From positions 1-26,664 of the IMG/VR virus record IMGVR_UViG_3300006805_003639: a DNA stretch of 26,664 nt; one strand, written 5' to 3'. The first letter of the stretch is position 1. The number at the start of each line of letters is the position of its first letter. Source of the stretch: a virus. The notes beneath the pieces were generated by a model. That model was not told where the DNA came from. It saw only the letters and a list, made by a program, of their open reading frames with translations, and made no database searches. A program made the position numbers and the translations under genes. This document shows, piece by piece, positions 21,022 to 26,664 of this stretch.

Positions 21022-21488
21022 CGATTGATCTGCATGATGGAGGCACTGACTTTGCGATCGCCAACGGCGATGACCGCACGCTGCAAGTGCTGGGTGATGA
21101 GAGCGTGGACATGCAACAGCAGACGCAGGTGGCGACGCTGAGCCGCGATGATGCACCCACGGCCTTTCCTGAGCATGCGGTGCGCAGCGTCTCCTTGAGT
21201 TATGCCGTGGCATTCCCGGCATGTGCCAGCCTGGAAGATGCGCTGATGCAGTCGCGCTTGATCCAAGCGCAATGCCCCAAGGGCGGTGTGCTCAAGGAAT
21301 ACCATGCCGGTGTGCGCGTCACATACGCGCAGGCATGGATCAACCGCATCTCCACTGACCGCACTGGTGTGAGCAACCGCTTTACTTTTTCTCTGACCGC
21401 AGTGCGCCCGACCGCTGAGGAGCTGGTGCTGGACAGCGACGGCGAGATTTTCACCGATGGCGAAGACGACGAAGAATTCACTTACTGA
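21018..21488 (+). CDS. Hypothetical distal-tail-region protein
   Basis: 156 codons overlapping the tape measure stop. Mostly beta-like: MTIDLHDGGTDFAIANGDDR, then TAFPEHAVRSVSLSYAVAFP, LEDALMQSRLIQAQCPKGGV, RVTYAQAWINRISTDRTGVS and RFTFSLTAVRPTAEEL with a very acidic tail. The position after the tape measure and before the fibre fits a distal tail or baseplate-like protein. No named family recognised. Confidence 0.65.
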   Translation: MTIDLHDGGTDFAIANGDDRTLQVLGDESVDMQQQTQVATLSRDDAPTAFPEHAVRSVSLSYAVAFPACASLEDALMQSRLIQAQCPKGGVLKEYHAGVRVTYAQAWINRISTDRTGVSNRFTFSLTAVRPTAEELVLDSDGEIFTDGEDDEEFTY

Positions 21489-21500
21489 ACCCCTTTTTTT

Positions 21501-22907
21501 ATGAGCAAGAAACTGCAAGACCAGGCCACGACCACCACCACACCCACGAACTGGTTTGTGAACATCGCAGGCGGTGTGAGGCAACTGACTGCCGCCGCTT
21601 TCAATTCATTGATCGGCTCATTGCTGGGAACTCAGACGCATGCGGCGACCGCCAAGACGACGCTGGTGGACGCGGATGAGCTGCCGATCTCCGACAGCGC
21701 GGCGAGCAATGCGACGAAGAAAATCACATGGGCCAATCTCTGGCTGGCCATCAAGGCCAAGGCAGATCTGGTGTACGCTGCCGTGGCGCACAGTCACAGC
21801 GCGGCGGATCTCACCAGCGGCACGCTCCCCGATGCACGCTTCCCCAGTACGCTGCCCGCGCTCAATGGCAGCGCATTGACCAACCTCAACGCGGAGGCGC
21901 TGACAACAGGCACCATCGACGTGGCGCGTATCCCTCTGCTTTACAGCGGCGTGCAGGTGGTGAGCAGCGGTGCTATTGCTGATCTCACCAGCCCGCAGCA
22001 GGCGACGGTGACAGGCGGTGCCATTGTGACGACGACCGATGGGCGGCGCTGGATCTACAAAGGCAGCGGCGGCAAGACGACCGAAGCGAGCTACATCGAG
22101 ACGGCGGATGTGACGCCTGAATGGAGCGTCATTGCGAACAAGCCGAGCACGTTTGCGCCATCAGCGCACGCCGCCTCGCACAAATCTGGCGGCGCAGATG
22201 AGATCAAGCTCGATGAGCTGGCCGCGCCCACCGACGTCACCACGCTCAATGCCACAACCTCCGCGCATGGCCTGCTGCCCAAGCTCGGCGGCGGCACGAC
22301 TAACTTTTTGCGCGCCGATGGCTCATGGGCCGCTCCTGCTGGCGGTGGTGGCGGCGCTAGCTTTGTGACGGGGATGGAGATGGATTATGCAATAGACGCT
22401 GCGCCAACTGGATGGGTGCGGAAGAACGGCCTCACCATCGGCAACGCGAGCAGCTCCGCCACGGAGCGAGCCAATGATGATACGGCTGATTTGTATGCAC
22501 TTTTGTGGAACAACTACGGAGACTCTCAATGCCCGGTGGCAGGCGGCAGAGGCTCCGATGCGGCCTCTGACTTTGCGGGCAACAAAACGCTGACATTGCC
22601 TAATGCCATGGGCCGCGTCTCAGTCCCACAGATTTCAGGTGGCGCATTTGGAACTTTGGGAGATGCCATTGGTGAAGCGTCTCACGCTCTAACGGAGGGC
22701 GAAAATGGAACACACTCTCACAGCCACCAATACTCGATTGGCGCATCGTCCATTACCACAGACCTCAAGGGCTATTCAGCCGGGGACACGACCGTTGTGA
22801 TTAGCGCGGGGGCCAGCACAGATTCAACTCAATCCAGCGGCAGCGGAACCCCGCATAACAACATCCAGCCATCTATTGTGACGGGATGCCGGATCATCAA
22901 GCTTTGA
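21501..22907 (+). CDS. Tail fibre with collar-like C-terminal domain
   Basis: 468 codons. The N-terminal part is rich in Thr/Ala. It then has fibre-type repeats: AHSHSAADLTSGTLPDARFP, LPALNGSALTNLNAEALTTG and TIDVARIPLLYSGVQ, followed by AASHKSGGADEIKLDELAAP. A Gly-rich linker (PAGGGGGASF) leads to a tail-collar-like C-terminus: GWVRKNGLTIGNASSSAT, LTLPNAMGRVSVPQISGGAF, EASHALTEGENGTHSHSHQY and SGTPHNNIQPSIVTGCRIIK. The H-N-N-x-Q-P-S-x-x-x-x-x-x-I-[IV]-K ending is diagnostic of collar-domain fibres. Likely receptor-binding protein. It is placed before the hub rather than after it. There is no convincing Shine-Dalgarno, only a run of seven T before the ATG. Confidence 0.85.
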   Translation: MSKKLQDQATTTTTPTNWFVNIAGGVRQLTAAAFNSLIGSLLGTQTHAATAKTTLVDADELPISDSAASNATKKITWANLWLAIKAKADLVYAAVAHSHSAADLTSGTLPDARFPSTLPALNGSALTNLNAEALTTGTIDVARIPLLYSGVQVVSSGAIADLTSPQQATVTGGAIVTTTDGRRWIYKGSGGKTTEASYIETADVTPEWSVIANKPSTFAPSAHAASHKSGGADEIKLDELAAPTDVTTLNATTSAHGLLPKLGGGTTNFLRADGSWAAPAGGGGGASFVTGMEMDYAIDAAPTGWVRKNGLTIGNASSSATERANDDTADLYALLWNNYGDSQCPVAGGRGSDAASDFAGNKTLTLPNAMGRVSVPQISGGAFGTLGDAIGEASHALTEGENGTHSHSHQYSIGASSITTDLKGYSAGDTTVVISAGASTDSTQSSGSGTPHNNIQPSIVTGCRIIKL

Positions 22908-22967
22908 CCGTCATGACTCTCTTTGCCACCTCGGCGCAAAATTGAAGCCTCCTGAATTGATACCACA

Positions 22968-25544
22968 ATGGCTGAATGGACGCTCACCTTTGAAGATGAC
23001 ACCCGCACTCTGAGAGGGTGGGGGATGAGTCATTGTGTGATCTCTGAGCAGTCACTGACAGCGGGCATGTTCACGGCGCAGATCCCGGGCAACATGCTGG
23101 CAGAGCTGCCGTGGGCGTTTGAGGATGTGATCACGCTGAAGCTGGACGGCGTGACGAAATTCAAGGGCGTGGCGCTGGATCCTGAACATGATGAAAACGG
23201 CTACAGTGCAAATATTGTCGTGAGGTTTGCAGATCCGTGGTGGTACCTGAGCCAGGGGACGTATGAGCAGCCGTGGTGGGTGGCCGGGACGGGCGGGACG
23301 CAGGACTCTGCGCTGGTGGCTTTGTTTGCGAGCATCAGCCCTGGAGCAGGCTGGGTGAAGCGTCCGATCTCGGATGAGATCCCGGCGATCATCGCGGCAT
23401 GCAACACGTACTTTGGCGGTGGCGTGATGCAGATGGGTGACCTGCTGGGCGATGGCTTTTCTGCAAACCCGATCCCACAGCGCATGAACAATGCGACGTA
23501 TGAGACCGTGCTGAAACAGGCGCTGGGGTGGGCTCCGGGTGCGATCCAGCAATGGGACTACACGACGACACCACCGACGCTTTCCTTTGTGCAGCGCGCT
23601 GAGGCGACTGCGCGCACGTATTCATTTGCTGACAATGGTGTGATCGTGGAGAGAAAATTTAAGAAGCGCAGTGACCTCGTGGTGCGTGGCATCAAGATCA
23701 CGTACGTAGGACTCAATGCGGAAGGGCAGGTGACAAGGACGGTGGACGATGCGGGCGAGACGACAGGCACGCGGCTGCTGAAGGCGGTGATCGACTGCGG
23801 CGGCAATGCCCGGGGTGCTGCTGTGACGGCACCCACAGTGATCCCTGCGCAGACGCGCGACTACACGGTGGAGAGTGAAGCGATCACCATGACGCGGGAG
23901 TGGTGGTTTCAATACGGTGACACGGGCGCGGCAGCGGCGGCGGACATCGTGGTGGAGAGTACTTCGCCAGGACTGGAGTTTGCGATCAATGCGCCGGAGA
24001 ACGCAGGCAAAGATGATCTGGGTGGATGTGACCGGCAGTGGCTGGAAGGTGGCATGCCGAAGAGCCGACTCAGTGCCAACACGCGCATGGGGGTGGTGAC
24101 AGGCCACCTGACGGTGACAACCAACAAGACGGAAGATGCCAGTGCCTCGCCGATCACCACCACGGAGATCAAGGAACGGCGCACGGTGAAACTGCTGATG
24201 CCGGTGACGAAGCTGAGAGGCAACTACACGCAGGTGATCTCCGAGGCATCCACGATCTACAATGGTGTGATCCCGCAGATCACGACGGGCAGCTATGTGA
24301 CTCCGGGTGTGGCTGAGAAACTGCTGGCTGCCTGGAGTATGCCGCAATACGACGGCACCTTTAAACTGGTGAAAAGTGAGTGTGATGAGGCGGTGGCCCT
24401 GGGCGATGTGATCAATGTGACGGGCGGCCTGACTGAGTGGGCTGACATGAACACGCAGGTGCATTCATTGACGCGGGACATCGACACCGGCACGACCACG
24501 ATCCAGACGGGTGCTGCGGAGCATCTGGGCATCGAAGAATATGCGAGCCTGCTGCCGATGAGCCGACTGCGCACGGTGGTGGCGACGGATCTGGACCAGC
24601 AGGCGATGGGCGAAGTGCCATCGACCACTCCTGACCCGGCTGAGCTTGATGATTTGGTGGGACCGGGATCGGTCAAATCAAACGTGTCGTATGGGGAGCA
24701 GACGATCAAGATCACGACATCGACTGCCGTCCACCTGACTGACATGAAGGCGGAAGCTGGCCCGACCATCAGCAACAAGAACACCAGCAGCGGTGACGAG
24801 GTGGTGACGACTCCGGGCAAGCAGACGGTGCAGAATACGACGGCTGCCAAGAGCAACACGAGCACGCCTAGCAAACAAAGCCTCAAGAGCGGCGAAACTG
24901 ACACTGCGGAGCTGAGTGTGGCTGATGGTCTGAAGCTGATCACAGAGACGATGACTGCGCAGCTCAAGGCTGGCATACTGACCATCACGGGTGAGGATGG
25001 ATTCAGCATCACGCTTTCGGCTGCGGACGGGCTGCTGATGACTCAAGACGGGCTGACGGTGCAGCTCAAGCCAGGCACAGGGCTGGTGATCAGCGATGGC
25101 ACGGGAGAAACCACGCTGAACCTGCTGCAGCTGCTGCATGACAATGGCAGCGGGAAGACGATGTCTGTGACGGATGAGCAGATGGTGATCGCCTCATCTG
25201 GCAAGACGGCGGTGTACGAAGTCACGGGTGTGACACTGACGCAATCTGGCGGAAGCCTGGAGCTGACGATCCCGGATGGTCTGACTGTGACTGCTGATGG
25301 TGATACTCTGACAGCATCTGCCAGCGGTGGTGTGGCACAGGTGACAGCAGGGGGTGCCTCAGCGGATCTGAGCGCCTCAGGCGGCATGCATCTGAATGAC
25401 GGTGCAGGCGGCACCGTGACCGTCGAGGTGCAGGCTGGGGAGGCGATCAGCTTCCAGGCTACCGAAGGCTGCGATGTGGATGATGGCGGGGAACCGATCA
25501 CGACCACCGCGAAAGTGCTGCGGGGGGCGGTGACAGAGGTATGA
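22968..25544 (+). CDS. Large tail hub/host-contact protein with beta-rich C-terminal spike
   Basis: 858 codons. The N-terminal part MAEWTLTFEDDTRTLRGWGM, TAGMFTAQIPGNMLAELPWA and LKLDGVTKFKGVALDPEHDE resembles baseplate-hub strands. There are several aromatic segments (DPWWYLSQGTYEQPWWVAGT). The middle (KKRSDLVVRGIKITYVGLNA, EWWFQYGDTGAAAAADIVVE, DVINVTGGLTEWADMNTQVH) fits a hub or tail-tip protein. From about residue 560 it is Thr/Ser-rich, then a series of beta repeats (GILTITGEDGFSITLSAADG, LTVTADGDTLTASASGGVAQ) ending with a Cys/Asp patch (EGCDVDDGGEPITTT), like a trimeric spike. No hydrolase motif was seen. Its stop overlaps the next gene. Confidence 0.7.
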   Translation: MAEWTLTFEDDTRTLRGWGMSHCVISEQSLTAGMFTAQIPGNMLAELPWAFEDVITLKLDGVTKFKGVALDPEHDENGYSANIVVRFADPWWYLSQGTYEQPWWVAGTGGTQDSALVALFASISPGAGWVKRPISDEIPAIIAACNTYFGGGVMQMGDLLGDGFSANPIPQRMNNATYETVLKQALGWAPGAIQQWDYTTTPPTLSFVQRAEATARTYSFADNGVIVERKFKKRSDLVVRGIKITYVGLNAEGQVTRTVDDAGETTGTRLLKAVIDCGGNARGAAVTAPTVIPAQTRDYTVESEAITMTREWWFQYGDTGAAAAADIVVESTSPGLEFAINAPENAGKDDLGGCDRQWLEGGMPKSRLSANTRMGVVTGHLTVTTNKTEDASASPITTTEIKERRTVKLLMPVTKLRGNYTQVISEASTIYNGVIPQITTGSYVTPGVAEKLLAAWSMPQYDGTFKLVKSECDEAVALGDVINVTGGLTEWADMNTQVHSLTRDIDTGTTTIQTGAAEHLGIEEYASLLPMSRLRTVVATDLDQQAMGEVPSTTPDPAELDDLVGPGSVKSNVSYGEQTIKITTSTAVHLTDMKAEAGPTISNKNTSSGDEVVTTPGKQTVQNTTAAKSNTSTPSKQSLKSGETDTAELSVADGLKLITETMTAQLKAGILTITGEDGFSITLSAADGLLMTQDGLTVQLKPGTGLVISDGTGETTLNLLQLLHDNGSGKTMSVTDEQMVIASSGKTAVYEVTGVTLTQSGGSLELTIPDGLTVTADGDTLTASASGGVAQVTAGGASADLSASGGMHLNDGAGGTVTVEVQAGEAISFQATEGCDVDDGGEPITTTAKVLRGAVTEV

Positions 25545-26029
25545 GGCTGGGGAAGTGCATCGACCTCACGGTGCTGACCCCGAACATCGTCCAGGGCGGT
25601 GGGGCTACAGCGACGTGGACGGCCATCACAGCGACGCACGGCACCCTCGACATTCATTTTCCACCGGGGCGTTTTTGTCCTGGGGGAGACCCGGAAGCGG
25701 AGATCGACCCCTATGCCTCATGCAGCCTGAAATTCAGCGGGTGCGGGCAGCTGCACGTGACAGCGGCTGGCACGGGCGGTCCAACGGGTTTGCCTGTGGC
25801 AAGTTCACAGCTGACGCTGCGGGATGGAGTGACTCTTTCTGTGCAGCCTTCCATCAGCCTGGTGAGCGGCTCTGGCGGTGTGGCCTGTGATAGCACCGGG
25901 CTGGAAGGCGATGATGATGTGACCTTTAAAGTCGGCTGCGGGATGCTGCTGGTGCTGGCCTTTGACGGCACGGGGGCAACCACGGCACCGGCCTGCGATG
26001 TGAGCTTTGATGTGAAGGTGGAATCATGA
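25541..26029 (+). CDS. Hypothetical Cys/Gly-rich beta protein of the tail region
   Basis: 162 codons, overlapping the previous stop. The sequence is beta-prone with scattered Cys: LGKCIDL, FCPGGDPEAE, YASCSLKFSGCGQLHVTAAG, SLVSGSGGVACDSTG, FKVGCGMLLV and TTAPACDVSFDVKV. Eight cysteines in a short protein with no signal peptide suggest metal binding or a tightly packed virion protein. No family recognised. Next to the hub/spike and the CPEGKW-type protein, so probably a tail tip or fibre-associated piece. Confidence 0.65.
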   Translation: MRLGKCIDLTVLTPNIVQGGGATATWTAITATHGTLDIHFPPGRFCPGGDPEAEIDPYASCSLKFSGCGQLHVTAAGTGGPTGLPVASSQLTLRDGVTLSVQPSISLVSGSGGVACDSTGLEGDDDVTFKVGCGMLLVLAFDGTGATTAPACDVSFDVKVES

Positions 26030-26487
26030 CGGTGATCTCCGACATGGATCTGGCGCGGCTCTGGCTGCGGAAGTGGAGGTCTGCGCCTGGCCGCTATGCC
26101 GCACCAGCTGCCACGGTGATGTGGGATGGCACAGCGCTGGTGTGCGAGCCTGGCCATGCTGAGCTGGATCCCGCTGCGGCGCTGCTGTGTCCTGAGCTGG
26201 CAGTGCGCCTGGCACAACTGCAGCGGAGGAAGGCTGCGACGGTCCTAGAGCCGTCTATTGCCGCGCTGGAGGGTGGCTATGGCCCTGCCACGGCTGCTCT
26301 GAATGCTGAGGGGGCGGTGATAAGCGAAGAGATCTTCCGCGCCCGTCTGGACGCCTGCCGGGGCTGCGATCTATGGAACGAGCGCGCCCGGGATGGCCGG
26401 GGGCTTTGTGACAGCGTACGCTGCCGGTGCTCTCATCCCTTGCTCTGGCTGGCTGGAAAGCCCTGCCCGGAGGGCAAATGGGGCTGA
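26026..26487 (+). CDS. Small protein with C-terminal Cys cluster (zinc-ribbon-like, CPxGKW)
   Basis: 153 codons, overlapping the previous stop (ATGA). The N-terminus has MDLARLWLRKWRSAPGRYAA. The C-terminus holds a Cys-rich unit: CRGCDLWNERARDGRGLCDS, then VRCRCSHPLLWLAGKPCPEG and KWG. C-x2-C ... C-x4-C-x-C ... CP-x-G-K-W is a pattern seen in small proteins beside phage tail-fibre genes in several phyla. Zinc binding is likely. The function in those phages is not established as far as I know. Confidence 0.7.
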   Translation: MTVISDMDLARLWLRKWRSAPGRYAAPAATVMWDGTALVCEPGHAELDPAAALLCPELAVRLAQLQRRKAATVLEPSIAALEGGYGPATAALNAEGAVISEEIFRARLDACRGCDLWNERARDGRGLCDSVRCRCSHPLLWLAGKPCPEGKWG

Positions 26488-26664
26488 GAACGGCCTTAAA
26501 AGTCTTTCAAATCGCGCTTTAGAGGCTCTGGAGCGGTGCGCGGCGGAGGCTCGCAGGCGTGTAAAGTGGGTCATTCTGCCTGTCCAAGCGGGTTATTCTG
26601 GTTTGCGGCTTACAGTGGTGGATGTTCTGGGCGCGGGGCCGGATGTGCTCAATGAGGCGAAGGC
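26480..26664 (+). CDS. Possible partial CDS running off the right end
   Basis: In the frame of 26480 the DNA is open to the window edge and reads NGLKSLSNRALEALERCAAE, then RRRVKWVILPVQAGYSGLRL and TVVDVLGAGPDVLNEAK. The mix of a helix followed by hydrophobic strands looks like real protein. No ATG is available; GTG 26408 lies inside the previous gene. The short frame starting with ATG 26478 stops at 26519-26521. A start inside the upstream gene, a non-standard start or a frameshift are all possible. Confidence 0.35.

Noticed and set aside
21484-21500. Run of seven T before the tail fibre start as a terminator
   Set aside because: No stem precedes it, and it lies 5 to 12 bases before an ATG within the tail operon.

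Overview
The window is the regulatory, lysis, head and tail region of a Mu-type prophage with a long non-contractile tail (the B3/D3112 type of layout). The genes that identify it are a Mu gp27/gp28/gp29-like packaging and portal set, a Mu gpI-like protease/scaffold, a gp36-like connector, a gpG-like protein, a tail tube and a tape measure; no sheath gene is present. No transposase, integrase, tRNA or rRNA gene is visible, so the phage ends and the replication genes probably lie outside, most likely to the left. The host is probably a G+C-rich Verrucomicrobium (Prosthecobacter-like). This is inferred from host-style extragenic palindromes, weak Shine-Dalgarno sites with several GTG/TTG starts, and a secreted protein with a phylum-typical motif. 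It is not proven.

Layout. Positions 1-1853 are a leftward early operon: a Cro-like protein, two proteins of unknown function, and a helix-turn-helix protein cut by the window edge. A 30-base gap with a perfect inverted repeat separates it from a rightward LexA/CI-type repressor (1884-2579). The repressor is followed after 9 bases by a secreted protein that should be expressed in the lysogen, and then a strong terminator (3273). Positions 3300-3550 are an unusual control region holding three abutting perfect palindromes and the first copy of a 28-base repeat. Positions 3551-8491 carry a membrane/lipoprotein gene, endolysin, small ORF, matrixin-like metalloprotease, coiled-coil membrane protein and terminase subunits. 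Positions 8492-8792 are a non-coding control region with the second copy of the repeat. Positions 8793-16760 carry portal, protease/scaffold, cement, capsid, connector and head-completion genes. The third repeat copy (16756) opens the tail unit: terminator-like protein, tube, small chaperone-position ORF, tape measure, tail fibre, hub/spike and small Cys-rich proteins.

How the parts work together. The three copies of the repeat stand exactly where three late transcription units would begin (lysis/packaging, head, tail). This is analogous in position to the late promoters of Mu, but the sequence is unlike any I recognise. The second theme is in the head genes. Protease/scaffold, cement and major capsid protein all begin with a short hydrophobic leader followed by an A-[AV]-N motif, and M-A-A-N is repeated along the scaffold, which suggests a processing code. 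Two families of REP-like palindromes, one with a compensatory base change and lying inside coding sequence, show host-type repeats being absorbed into the phage genome.
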